From the NCBI GenBank assembly GCA_008711295.1, contig VUYV01000046.1, positions 3,546,038 to 3,610,037 on the forward strand: 64,000 nt of DNA, read 5' to 3'. Shown here in pieces: positions 52,936 to 64,000 of this stretch. The position numbers and the translations under genes were made by a program. Below the pieces are notes generated by a model that worked only from the letters and a program-made list of their open reading frames with translations, did no database searches and had not been told where the DNA came from. This DNA comes from Anarhynchus alexandrinus (Eukaryota > Chordata > Aves > Charadriiformes > Charadriidae). The first letter of the stretch is position 1. The number at the start of each line of letters is the position of its first letter.

Positions 52936-55900
52936 AGTGATTTCTAGCTATAAGTGACATGAATTGTTTCCCCCACCCCAAGGTAGCAAGGAAGATTTAT
53001 CTGTATTCTTAGACTTACTACTACTGTCCTCTAGACTTTAACTTTTAAAAATATATCTTAGTCAGAATTGAGTGATCCTTAAATCTTATTTTTACTTATT
53101 CTTAAAATAGGAATGTGAAGTTTTAGAGAGAGGAAATACTAGTTTATTTGCAAAATATCCTTAGAGGTGTACATTACCATGTATGTTAATATACATTTAC
53201 TTCCAGTCTTTAGTTAATCAGAAGTCTCAATTCACATTTCAGTAGTATTATCATTTATATTGCAGCAATTCAGGATAGGAATTCAAATGCACTAAAGAAA
53301 CACTGGTTCCAAGAGGTACGTCTTCTAGCTACTCACTAACAGCATGACATTAAACACCATGGATCCTTTGAGCTTCCTAGCACAATAAATTAAGTAGCTG
53401 GTATGATGCTTCAATTTGTAAAGTTGCCTCCAAAAAAACATTTAACGATTCCAGTTTGCAATAAAAGCAAAGGAATGAAAACCAGACTTTCACTAGGGGA
53501 AAATTCTCATGTCCTTTTTCTTGTTGCACAGGAGTAGGTATTAAGGAGAATAAGTGCTTAGCATAAACAGGAGCGAAAATGTAAGTGTTGTGATTACAGC
53601 TGAAGGTCACCTTTAACAGTATCGGGACAAAGGAAAAAGAAAGGGGGTGAAGAGGGCAGAAGGAAGCAGCTATATGCCCAAGATCAATGATGAGAAAAGC
53701 ATATTCCTAAAGGTAAAGCTCAAAACTCATACAACCCTTCTACAGCAAATTCCATCCACTCACCCCCAAAATTTTACTTGGCTCTAGAGTCATAAAAAAT
53801 TCAATCAAGAAGTTCTGGAACATGCCAGAAATAGAATAAAAATTACAAAACCACAGCCATTAGGAAATTACTTACCACATACAGGAATACCTGTGCACAA
53901 GCTAGAATTTTGTATGCAAGCACAAATGTATTGTTTTCTACAAAGTAAAATTTTGGTATGGAGCTAAACATACACGTAACAAGTCTTCTTAAAAGAAGGC
54001 ACTTGATAAGATGCATTATCTCCAGTTTCAACATGTCTGATAAGGAGTAAAAAAAGGCATAAATTAGTACTTTGGTTCTTTTAAGTGAAACTATTCAGGA
54101 ATAAAGGCTTAAAAAAAACGGGATCTTAAACACAATCAGTTATTGCATCCTCAACAGGATGTTTCATGTATTCCGGCTGTTATCTTAAAAACATTCTATG
54201 GAATACAGAGAGGCTGGGATCGAGGTTTTTAGACTTCATTTTACAAGTCTTGTCAAGATTTTCCTCAACCTCTCCTGCATATCTCAGGGATGCTTGCTAT
54301 TAAAACTGGTTTATTTAACACTACGACAAAGCCTTTAACAAAGCCTTCCTGCAACAAAGGTATTACTCACTGAAATCAATTTGTGCTAAAGAAGAATCAC
54401 AGCATTACAACTGAGTTTAAGATCTTTAACTCAAGAGCTGTAGTATCTCAGTAGCAATGACATTAAATTTCACTTAAGGAATCTTTTATGCTAGCAGAGC
54501 ACTTCAACTCAAGGGGAAAGAGCCTCAGAGTTTAAGACAAGCCTTAAAATAAGGACAAGTCAAACAAACCAACAAACTTTCAGTTTTCTTTTGAACATAT
54601 ATAAAAAAGATAACAGATATGATTTTTAACCGTCACGTCCAAATCAAATCCTAACAACATTTGAATTTACCCTGAAGACACTTTGATAGTTGTAGGCCAA
54701 CAGAACGAACTACAAAAGATTTTGTGAGCTACCTAACAGCACGTATGTCTTACATAAAACGCAGGTTTGAAAAATAATGTACCAAAATCCAGAGGATGGA
54801 ACTAGAGATGTTAGAAATTCAGTAGTATGAAAAGTTAATTATGCATGCACATGCTAGATACTAGTAGTGGAAATCTGGTTTGACACTTCAGTGATAAGAT
54901 CAGACCAAACAATAACTTCTATATCACCAACACTAGCTTAAGGTCATATGAAAAATTAGGAAACCATGAAATAGAACTGAGTCTCTGTACTGAGCATCTG
55001 TAGCAGAGCTGTTAGACATCTATGGGAAAGTTAAAAACAGATATTTAAGAATTGAAGTAAAATTAGCAAAAAACCCATCTCCAAAATCAAATGAGATCTC
55101 TAATTTGCAAGCGCTTTTGTACAGCTGATTACAGTGCTGAAAAAGTGAACCTCGGTATATAATTACTACTACTCTGAACAACACTAAAATCAAGAAGAGA
55201 AGTGGAATAGATATATTACACAATATTAAGAAAAAAATGTTGATTTAGAGAAAGTAATTATATTCTTACAGGGTACAACAGTAAGTGTAAATTCTCTAAA
55301 TTCAGATTCATTCTGCATTGCATTTGCAATCACTACAGGATATATGTAACTAAAAAGGTCTGTATAAACAGAATAATTCCTCAGTGCTTTTCTTCTAACA
55401 TGCTTCAGAATATTACTTTGAAATTATTTAAAAAGCTGAAATGTAAGTTTGAAGCTTGAGTTAATAAGCACCATAGCCACAACTGAAGGAAAATAATTCA
55501 CTGTAGAAAACTGTTACACTTAACTGCTGCAGCCATAATCTCTCTGTACTGTAACAGAAACAGTTATGCACTTTTAGTTTGTGTTCACACTCCAGGACTC
55601 AAAAGAGTTGAAGCTGTCATCTCAATACTGCAAGGAAGATAGGGGATGCTAGAGTTAAAATAAGGTATCTCCTGTGTCAGAAAAATAACGGAAAAAAGTA
55701 GTAGACTTGTCTATCCCTGACTCAAAATCCACTATTTTATGAAATAAGCCCAAAACAGATGAGACTAAATCTAAATTCTACCTCCAGGACTATAAAAGCT
55801 TCATAACACAGTAAAAGGAATACACACATTCCACAAGCTAGAGAAATTGATCCAAAATTCATGTCAATCAAGGCAAGATTTACCAGTTTTTCAAAGACAT

Positions 55901-56249
55901 GAGCTCCAGAGGGCCAATACACAGACCCTACATGCACCTAAGGAACAACTGAAAATTAGAAGCCAAGCAGCACAGAAGAATTCTTACCGCACTGCTCACA
56001 GTAAGATTGGACATCTTTATGATGTGCATTGTTTCTTAGGTGCCATTCAAGTTTAAGAGAAATTTCAGCACCATTGTTCATTCAGTCTAAGCTAGACTAC
56101 CTTCAACAAATCAAGCTTTGTTTCCCTTATCTTTCGCTCTTATTTTGGATGTCCTTCACATATTTCACTATTGTACTCTTTCGTGTTTAAAGGGAGAAGC
56201 TTAAAATATACACATTCTAATTAAATTCCACTGCAGCTGAGATACTTAC

Positions 56250-56389
56250 CTGGACAAAGCAGGAACTGGTACTCCTCTTGCTCGAATAGATGGTTTTCCA
56301 CGAACTACTGGAACTTCTGCATTTTCTGAACCTCCATTTAAATATGTTAATTCTTGAAGCTGTGCCTGTCTGATTTCATCATTGTAGTC
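56250..56389 (-). CDS. KHDRBS3: KHDRBS3 internal exon (exon 5): post-QUA2 linker and start of RG region
   Basis: This 140-nt exon starts in phase 0 with [20 protein letters not shown]. It continues through [20 protein letters not shown] and ends in VPVPALS plus the first two bases of an Arg codon (AG|G across the junction). The DYNDEIRQ segment directly after FLIP is a signature of the SAM68/SLM family. RGKP and RARG are the first Arg-Gly elements, which in this family are substrates for arginine methylation (known for the family, not shown here). The acceptor is TTTTAG at 56391/56390. The donor AG|GTAAGTATC at 56249/56248 is close to consensus. The minus-strand LTR at 58411-59140 lies about 2 kb upstream in the preceding intron. 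Confidence 0.96.
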
Positions 56390-58410
56390 CTAAAACAGGG
56401 GGCAGAGCAAGAAAAAACAAATTGTTCAACGACCACACCAAGTTAGTATCAAACACTGTTCCTGAAAGTTTCCTCTTAAAAAGCTGAACATCCCATTGAA
56501 AAAGTCTAAAATGCAAAATATTATAGGCATATTACTCAAAGGTTTCTAAAATAATTCTACTTATTAACTGCAATTTTTGCTTGGGCATGTTTTTCTTTGC
56601 CACTGCATATTACCTCCATGTAGCTTTACCAATTGAAATGTCAATGTTCAAATTCTGTAGATCAGAAGAAAAAAAAAAATCAAGGTCCCATTTCTAAGCT
56701 GAGATCTGGTTTGTCGTTCCAGGTGGAGAATGATAGTGTGTTAAAAACTGGAAAAATTGCATCGCCTGGTGTTACAATGCAATACAGAATAAATACACTG
56801 TAGAGAACATCCCCTAACAACTAAAGAATAGATTAGACATCTCCACTTTTAAAATCAGGAATTAAAGGCAGAATAAACAATGAAATTCGTTTGATACAAA
56901 CATGGACTATTAGATAATAAGAGCTCCAAAAAGTTAAATTCTAGAACATGCAAGGATAAACAATTTGAAGACACATGGCTTCTTATTCTGCACAAATCCT
57001 CTCTCAAGGTCTATCGAAAAGAAAGCTGAGTTATTAATTCCATGTAAATGTGGTACTTGTCAAAGAAAAAGACACAAGAGTCTTTTCCAAGACCTTGAGC
57101 CAACCTCCAAAACAAGCACATCACACAGGAATAAAATAGATACAGCAATCAACTCTTGAGCTGCACATATTTTTCTGCCATTTTTCCTCCACTTAAAGCC
57201 AAAAGAATGCATCTGTAAAGTTGAATCAAAAAGAGAAATACTTTACTGTGTGTATACAGACACACTAAGTATCAAAATATTAATAGGTCCTCTAATAAGA
57301 ATGAAATGACACTTCTCATAACAGCTCTTATCTTCTGCAAATCATCTAATTTCAAAGAAGATGGTTTGTCCAAGTACCATCTATTTTTACATTTCAATTA
57401 CAAAACAAAGGATCTGCTTCTTATTGGAAATCTGATTTTATTACATTTATGCACTAAGCAGGTACCAAAAGACTGTCAGGCAGCCTTGCATCAGACAACT
57501 CACTGAAACAACTCCACATTGAAAGGAGATTAAAACATCTACAAACTCAAAGATCTCAATTATGCTTGAAACACTGGTTCCCCTAGCTTCCACAAACAGA
57601 AATAAGTTTTCCTTTATATAGCATTGCTGCAGATAGTTACTAGTGTTAAAGTGGCACTACAAAGGTATTTTGTCCAAACTGTCTTAAGTAGGCTCTGAAA
57701 TTTAACTCACAACCGCATCTGAGATAATCCTCTATTTAGTAGCAGAAGTCAACGAGCAAACAAGACTAAGAAAAAGTGTCTGGAAGACTGAATCAACTGT
57801 TTCAAACTGTAATTAAAGCTTTTGAGAAAGACTCCATTGCACAACAACTTGGAACAAATACACAGCCAAACCATCGCAGGGAGTACAACAGGCAACTGAA
57901 CACTACTCTGACCAACTACAGTACAGAAACCTACTTTGTATTTGTACTTCATTGCTGGACCAGAACTGTCTACAAATGCAAAATTCTGTGCAATGTATGG
58001 AATGAAGAACTTCAATCTTCAAACAAAATGCTAATAAATTGTTAAAACTGTACCACAAACAATACTTAGGTCTCAAAGCTCTGGCACAGCATGTGTCAGA
58101 GATACCCTTTACAACTCTCCACAAGACTTCCTACTCAGAACTGGGCTCCTAGAAACATACTTTAATTTCATTTAATTTCTTAGCAGAGACATGCTTGGGT
58201 TACCACTGTGCACATTGTGTCCTTTCTTCCCAATGCTTTCTCATTTTCCTGCAGCATAATACTAGACATACCAGCAGCCTTAGTCATAGACAAGGACTCC
58301 ACTGTACAAGGGCACGGAACACAAAATATGGTCCTTATCACTCATGCCAGAGGCAGTAGGAAGACAGAGTGAAGAGGCACCACAAGGAGGTAACAATACA
58401 AGTAGCCACG

Positions 58411-59140
58411 TGTCATGGTTTGGGCAGGACAGGCCACTGAAACAAACAACAGATGCTGTCCCCCACCTCTCTGTCCAAGGAGAGGAGGGAGAGATAGAAA
58501 GACTTGGGAGTTCAGGAAAACAGCTAAGCTACTTTAATGAAAATCTTAAAATAATAAAATTTAAAAAGAAAATAGTGAAATATATACAAAACCATACCAA
58601 GCTCCCAGGATGATGATCATGTCACCAGCAAACACTGGGAAAGTCCCAGACTGGACTCAGCCATGGACAAGAGCTGAACTCGGGAACTGGATTGAGGAAT
58701 ACAGGGATCAGGATCAAAGGCAAACGAACAGACAGTCCTCCTTGGACATCGGCCATTGAAGAAAGGGCTGACCCTTTGCTCCCTCAGCTTTTATACTGAG
58801 CATGAGGCAGATGGGATGGAATACCCATCAGTGTTGGTCAGTGCTAGGTCACCTGTCCTGTCCACTCCTCCCTGCAGGTGTGACCCCTCTACGCTTTTCC
58901 ACTTCCAGCCCTCCAATGGAGCTGATAAAGTTTGCTGGCCTTGGGTGTTAGAGCAATAACTGTAAGCAAGAGCCTCTCTGCATACCACTCCTTGGCATCA
59001 GCTATAAACATAGGTCTTATCACTCAGAGCGAACAGTTTTCTGCACAATATGATGTTAATTTCAGTAGTTAGAAGAGGCTTAGCTGAAAAGTAAAGTTAC
59101 TGAACAGAAAATTGGTTCTGTTTTACCTCAAACCAGGACA
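58411..59140 (-). mobile_element. Solo LTR of an avian endogenous retrovirus, minus strand
   Basis: The plus-strand sequence starts TGTCATGGTTTGGGCAGGAC and ends ACCTCAAACCAGGACA, giving TG...CA ends in both readings. The flanks CCACG (58406-58410) and CCACA (59141-59145) look like a 5-bp target-site duplication with one mismatch. Orientation is set by the order of landmarks on the minus strand: a TATAAAA box at 58795-58789, then ATTAAA at 58538-58533. The GGAATACCCA-type and GGTCACCTGTCCTG segments match, in reverse, the promoter-proximal part of the LTR at 25713. No internal retroviral genes adjoin. It lies in the same orientation as KHDRBS3, between exons 4 and 5. Confidence 0.83.
58789..58795 (-). 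promoter_or_regulatory. TATA box of the minus-strand LTR
   Basis: TTTTATA on the plus strand reads TATAAAA on the minus strand. It lies upstream of a candidate ATTAAA poly(A) signal (58538-58533), as expected for an LTR. Activity is unknown. Confidence 0.55.
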
Positions 59141-62100
59141 CCACAATATGCAACAGTGCTAATCCATCTGACTCTGAAATGGATTCAATTAAAAGTAACA
59201 TGGTCAATTTATGACTACCAACTGCTAGAAAGCAACACACTTCAAATCTCTTCCCCACCCAGAATGCTGCACCCTTCCCCTGTACAGTTTAGGCAGAGGC
59301 AATACTTGAATTTCAGTCAAATGCTGATGATTAATTTCAAGTGAACAGATGTGTTCTCATTTTATGAATATCACCCATCCTGACTTTGACTACAGTCTTC
59401 TCTGAAGATGAAGGATGCTTTCTTCTGTAGGAACGACTACATCAAGACACAAGCGAGATATTTTCTCCGTACATGGAATTACTTACATGACCCAACTAAG
59501 CAACACTCTTAGATTTTATCTGTGATTTTCACCCAGCCCTGATCAACACACCAGCAGCAGTTTTCCTTGGGATCATCTGTAATTTAAGACCTTACTCAAA
59601 TTTATCCATTCAAAGTAAAACCACTTTTTATTTAACATTAGGACAGATCCCTGCAGAACCCTATGCAGTTTTGCAAAACACTCAAGTAGATCTTTATCCT
59701 GGCAGTGAGCAATAAATAGTTATCAGGTTTCCAGCCACCTTTATACATACACCTTACAGTTATTCACCAGCTTGTTTAAAGAAAAGCGCTTGAGTTCGCA
59801 AAGCCCACCAGCTCTTCCAAATGCCATTGACAACTTTTCTCACCACACCTTACACACCGAACATGCAGAAGGCAAGGCAGACTACAGGAAAGACTTGTAA
59901 ATTCTGTTCATATTGTAAATGGACTGCTAAAGACTATTCTCAAAGATATTTCTATACTTAGCTTTAAAGACAAGGAAAACAAGTAACTCAGGTAACCAAC
60001 AGCAAAGTATAATTAATGTTGCTGCTGTCAAAAGAAGAATGACTATCACTACTCAAAAATTAAGCAAAGTAGATTAAGAAAAGTCCTATTGGCCAAAGTC
60101 GCAGTGATCACTGTATAATACAGGACCAGAGGAGAGATGAGGGTGGAAACAACTGGCTTTGTTTTAACTGACAGAATTAATTCTGGGATAAATTAATACC
60201 AAGCACAACACCCATCAGTCTAACAGTCATACAGACTGCTGACCAGAGGGCCTGTCCAAAACAAAGGAAGCAGCTCATTTAAAGGAGGACAAAAGAATAT
60301 ACTTGAAGTCAAAAGCCACAATTCTACCTGCAGAAGACAGGTGAGAGTCAAGGCAACACAATAAGCAAAGCCAAATAAACTCAAGTTAGAAGGTTTTATG
60401 TCTTGGTTTGAGTTATATCAATAGTTTGAAGGAAAATACACCACTGCAGCTGCTTGAGGTTGAACTTCCAAAGCAGAAGTGCTCATTTGTGGACCTAAAA
60501 TGATCCAAGAGGAGAAGCTAAGGCATTTTTGCTATGGTCAGCTACTATAAGGACATTTTGTATCCCACATTCTAGCACCACTTGTGACTGCATATTCAGG
60601 CCTGGTCTGAAAACTGAACAACCACCATATTCATAAATTAGGATCAGGACCTAAAGTTGTTGGAAGGTATAGCTAGCTTACATTATAAGAACACAAATTA
60701 AGGTTATAACCATATATACTGATAGCAGGACTCCTTGAAGTAAAACTGGTAATTTGCTAAGAAAGCCACAACAGACCTTATAGAAAATAAAAATCATACT
60801 GCATTTGGCAACAGTTAACCAAATGGTAGTTCTAGAGAGGACAAAGTGCTCCTTATTGCTTCCTGGAGCAGCTGCTGCAAGGGGGGCAGCGGGGCAGAGG
60901 AGATTAAGGCATTTAGAACCATTCTGATACGATTACATTTGAAAAGCCAAAGGGAAATTAAGACAGTGTTGGCTTGATCCCACAGTTCAGAAAAGATTAT
61001 GTAGCATCAGTTCAGCTCAGTACAGTAAAGACGCAATGATCAAAAATTGAGACAGAAAAGTATACAACCAATAAATGGAATTGCTCATTATCAGTCTGTA
61101 ATTCTACTGGTTTAACAGCAGTAGGGTAATGGTTAGGTTGTGATAAGCTTGCTTCATTTACTATGACATAAGGTGAATCAAGCTCAATGAAGAAAAATAA
61201 CATCTCTGATGAAGGGGGCAGGGGGATCAGATATATCCTTACTTCCAGCACATGCAAAAAGCACTTATCAAAAGTGCGCATATTTTCATCTAAAAAGAAA
61301 ACAGCTGTTTGCTCAAGAGAATAACCAAAAACTTAGCTTCCCGTTATCTCTTCACACAATCAAATAATGAATCATGTAAATACAGTAACCTTCAATATTA
61401 TGACAGCCCAGCATTCTTGCAAATATTCTGTTGAGTATGTCCTAATCAGTCAGGATGTTTGAATAGTAGTATGTTTATTTACCTCTTCATATACATCAAG
61501 ACAAAAGCCATTTAGAACCTGCAGACAAAGTTATGATGTGCTTCTTTATAAGAGAACATAATGCTTAGGACATTTTTTGGGGGGCATCACAGTCTTAAGG
61601 TGCAACCACAGTGCATTTCACATCAGGATTTATTCGCAAATGAACCTCCCAATGATCATTACTTATGCTTTGATTCATGTCATGGAGTAGTATTGGGGCA
61701 TATCAATTAACTTCCAGACAAAAACAAGCCAGAAGGAATACTCAAGGAGCACAGTCGATGCCAGTCACTTAAGGACTTAAGTTTTATGGATCTAGACCAG
61801 GTTTAGTATGAACTAAAATCCCCGAAATGCACACAGTAGCACTGTCAGGACATCAGCACCAACTGCGCCATCCTAGAGTACAGATGGCACTTCTACCCCT
61901 GTGATGGCCACACAACACGTATCCCCAACCGGTCCTGAATACAGCTACACCAACTGTACTCTCAAATATTTATGTGCTGCAGTCACTCAGATACACACCT
62001 TAGTAAAGTTTCCTTAGCCAGGTCTCCCACATTTCCAAGATCTGACAAAGTCAAGACTAACACTTGGATAACATTTTCAGCCATAAAAATAAACAGAAGT

Positions 62101-62411
62101 CAACACAACTTGAGGATGCGTTGCTTTCTATATTCATTTGATAACCAATAAAAATAGAAGAATATTGACTGAAGAGCTACTACAGGTAGGAAATTCACAC
62201 ACAGTAACACCACCTCAAATGCCTCAGCTTCCTAAGAGAGCTTGGATTGTTGCAACCAGTTTAATACCACAGAGCAATCAAGATTGGCAAAAAAAGGAAT
62301 CGTCTATAGAAAGACACTGGAAATCTGCAACACCATCATCTATACGTATCCCAAACCTGGAGTACAAACTTACACTGGAAATCACATCTCATTTCATACA
62401 TCCATACATCG

Positions 62412-62464
62412 CACATTAAAGACAAATATAACCCCTGAAGGGCAACCAAGATGATTGAGGGACT
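62412..62464 (+). mobile_element. Left junction of a CR1 insertion, cut by an N
   Basis: Flank CACATTAAAGACAAATATAA..CCCCTG (62412-62437) runs into AGGGCAACCAAGATGATTGA GGGACT, the CR1 motif coding for the ATKMI-type segment. It stops at a single N (62465). Only about 27 bp of the element is present. Confidence 0.7.
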
Positions 62465-62466
62465 NA

Positions 62467-62837
62467 CACATTAAAGACAAATATAACCCCTGTATCACTT
62501 GCTTTGTGAGAAAAAAATAATACAAGACAAAATTGTATTGATTCTCAGCACTGAACACTAAACCAGAATTATGGGTGGGAGCAATACTACAACTTCAAAT
62601 TTATTTATTCTTAGTGAAACAGAACCCCATGCTGGTGCTTCAGCTGTATCAAGACAACAGAAAATCCCTGCCTTAAGTAAAAGTATTTTTCCATATTTTA
62701 CAGGTTTTCACAATTATTTGTAAACCTAAATACTTTGCACAAGACCAGTTAAGCAAGAATAAGTTGCTTTTTTACTATAGGTCATATCATGAGGTGAGAA
62801 TATGTGGACAGTTATGCATTCACCCAATAACTGCCTA
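62467..62837 (+). repeat. Uninterrupted copy of the same locus (duplicate segment)
   Basis: The 26-bp flank CACATTAAAG..CCCCTG is repeated exactly at 62467-62492. Here it continues after TA straight into TCACTTGCTTTGTGAG and about 340 bp that recur at 62918-63255. It is bounded on both sides by single N bases (62465 and 62838). Confidence 0.9.
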
Positions 62838-62838
62838 N

Positions 62839-62917
62839 AATCCTGCTTTAGCAGGGGAGTTGGACTAGATGATCTCTAGAGGTCCCTTCCAACTCTGAAA
62901 ATTCTGCGATTCTGTGA
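62839..62917 (+). mobile_element. CR1 3' tail, right junction of the insertion
   Basis: After the N at 62838, ATCCTGCTTTAGCAGGGGAG, TTGGACTAGATGATCTCTAG, AGGTCCCTTCCAACTCTGAA and ATTCTGCGATTCTGTGA form a clear CR1 3' end. It runs directly into TCACTTGCTTTGTGAG, the right flank. Confidence 0.9.
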
Positions 62918-63255
62918 TCACTTGCTTTGTGAGAAAAAATGATACAAGACAAAATTGTATTGATTCTCAGCACTGAACACTAAACCAGAATTATGGGTGG
63001 GAACAATACAACTTCAAATTTATTTATTCTTAGTGAAACAGAACCCCATGCTGATGCTTCAGCTGTATCAAGACAACAGAAAAGCCCTGCCTTAAGTAAA
63101 GGTATTTTTCCATATTTTACAGGTTTTCACAATTATTTGTAAACCTAAATACTTTGCACATGACCAGTTAAGCAAGAATAAGTTGCTTTTTTACTATAGG
63201 TCATATCATGAGGTGAGAATATGTGAACAGTTTGCATTCACCCAGTAACTGCCTA
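62918..63255 (+). repeat. Second copy of the duplicated segment
   Basis: It matches 62495-62837 over its whole length, with about eight substitutions and three small indels by eye. It then continues into unique sequence leading to KHDRBS3 exon 4. This copy is contiguous with the gene and is likely the true right flank. Confidence 0.9.
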
Positions 63256-63412
63256 TATCAGAACAAGAAGTATTTGTAAACGTGACCACTTATTTCAAAG
63301 GTGAAGGAAAATAAGCAACATGACCTGACCAATGTTATACAATAAGTTAGTTTTAGAGACAATTTCTCACTTAAGGCTACAGGAATTTTTATAAATGAAT
63401 TAAAATACTAAC

Positions 63413-63559
63413 AGGGATGAGGAACTTCTTGATTTCTTCCAGTGCATGTCCCATTCTCGCATATGCTTCTGCCGGTGGAGCAAATACTTCAATTAAAACA
63501 TGCAGGTCGTCATTTAGGTGGAAGTACTTTGCCTCTCCACTTTTTCTCAACTCTTCCTC
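63413..63559 (-). CDS. KHDRBS3: KHDRBS3 internal exon (exon 4 by human numbering): end of KH domain and QUA2
   Basis: This 147-nt exon encodes 49 residues, beginning [20 protein letters not shown] and ending EEIKKFLIP. It is recognisable as the second half of the KH domain and the QUA2 extension of a STAR-family RNA-binding protein (SAM68/SLM-1/SLM-2). These proteins bind U(U/A)AA-type RNA in the nucleus and control alternative splicing. The later exons identify the paralogue as KHDRBS3. The acceptor is a T-rich tract followed by CCTAG at 63561/63560, and the donor is CCT|GTTAGT at 63412/63411. Phase is 0 at both ends, so skipping would keep the frame. The donor is weak (T at -1, T at +3). 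The acceptor reads TAGGAG, a possible NAGNAG pair, although GAG is a poor acceptor. The exons coding QUA1 and the start of KH lie right of the window. Confidence 0.95.
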
Positions 63560-64000
63560 CTAGGCGATAAAAAAAAAAGTTGGGTTTCTTCTCCACCTTC
63601 TTTTAAACATATTAAAATGCAAGTGTTAAAGTTGCTTCAGAGGTATTTGCACTTACTGTTTACTCACATTCAGATGTAAAGAACTAAAAAGTATAAAGTT
63701 ACATTTCTGATACACTTCAGACCAATCATGTAGTTAAGAGTAGTATCAGTTTGATTATCAACAGTAATGAGTAACACAAAATAGGACCCATCAGCTTCTG
63801 CTCTCATACAGAAACTGCAGCACAAGGGAGAATGTTTCCAGGGGTTTTCTCAAGTGCACCAGTTTCATGTAGAAGACCCTGAGAAACATAAGTGAACTTG
63901 AAGCCTCTTTTCTCAAAAGTAAAGTCTTTAGAAACAAATTTGATCTAATATTCCACAAGAGCAAGATTCCTTTACCAATATTATTTCAATCTTAGTATTA
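63560..64000 (-). other. KHDRBS3: KHDRBS3 intron 3, partial
   Basis: This is sequence upstream of exon 4 on the minus strand. It includes the acceptor tract (a ten-T run, then ATCGCCTAG). Otherwise it is AT-rich, and I see nothing else in it. Confidence 0.8.

Larger units (their letters stand above)
44541..56249 (-). other. KHDRBS3: KHDRBS3 intron 5 (11.7 kb)
   Basis: The intron lies between the exon 5 donor (56249/56248) and the exon 6 acceptor (44542/44541). It holds three CR1 copies (47874-48225 plus, 48360-49340 minus, 52617-52935 plus), a short TATG microsatellite-like stretch at 47201-47226 and a T/G tract near 46445-46475. I see no exon elsewhere in it. Confidence 0.85.
56390..63412 (-). 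other. KHDRBS3: KHDRBS3 intron 4 (7.0 kb)
   Basis: The intron lies between the exon 4 donor (63412/63411) and the exon 5 acceptor (56391/56390). It holds the minus-strand solo LTR (58411-59140) and the duplicated CR1-associated segment at 62412-63255 with two single-N joins. The rest is unremarkable AT-rich sequence. The apparent length is unreliable because of the duplicated segment. Confidence 0.8.

Noticed and set aside
10251..63559. Assignment to KHDRBS2 (SLM-1) or KHDRBS1 (SAM68) instead of KHDRBS3
   Set aside because: The [36 protein letters not shown] and [15 protein letters not shown] strings match KHDRBS3 as I know it; the paralogues differ clearly in these tail segments.
1..64000. 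CRISPR arrays, bacterial operons, tRNA or rRNA genes
   Set aside because: None seen. The introns, CR1 elements and LTRs show that this is vertebrate nuclear DNA.

Overview
The window is vertebrate nuclear DNA, almost certainly from a bird. It is AT-rich with large introns, and it is littered with 5'-truncated CR1 LINE copies that end in the avian CR1 tail (short ATTCTATG-type repeats). It also carries two avian-type solo retroviral LTRs. CR1 as the dominant repeat, no Alu- or L1-like sequence, and an LTR opening TGTCCTGGT.. with a TGACGTCA site before its TATA box all fit a bird. I cannot name the species.

The only protein-coding gene I can support is KHDRBS3 (T-STAR/SLM-2, a STAR-family KH RNA-binding protein). 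It lies on the minus strand and runs from beyond the right edge to a stop codon at 10251-10253. Six exons are visible, each with GT-AG splice sites and matching phases: 63413-63559, 56250-56389, 44348-44540, 33062-33144, 14523-14581 and 10251-10342 (coding part). They join to 714 nt, or 237 codons plus stop: the end of the KH domain and QUA2, then the Arg-Gly/Pro-rich region, then the Tyr-rich C-terminal tail. By length and family knowledge about 108 N-terminal residues (QUA1 and the first half of KH), and exons 1-3 if numbering follows the human gene, lie to the right of the window.

Layout: 1 to about 9.7 kb is non-coding DNA downstream of the gene, with no gene I recognise. The 3' UTR probably runs from 10250 to about 9.7 kb. 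The 10.3-63.4 kb span is introns of 4.2, 18.5, 11.2, 11.7 and 7.0 kb holding about ten CR1 fragments, a plus-strand LTR (25713-26248) and a minus-strand LTR (58411-59140). There are sequence gaps at 917, 22828-23341, 62465 and 62838.

The most unusual structure is at 62412-63255. The two halves of a CR1-occupied site are separated, at single-N joins, by an uninterrupted copy of the same site. It looks like two versions of one locus, with and without a CR1 insertion, stacked into one scaffold. I found no convincing new biological system. The other leads are an RPLPPPP Src-SH3-type motif in exon 6, an in-frame exon with a weak splice donor, and promoter-like motifs in the intronic LTRs.
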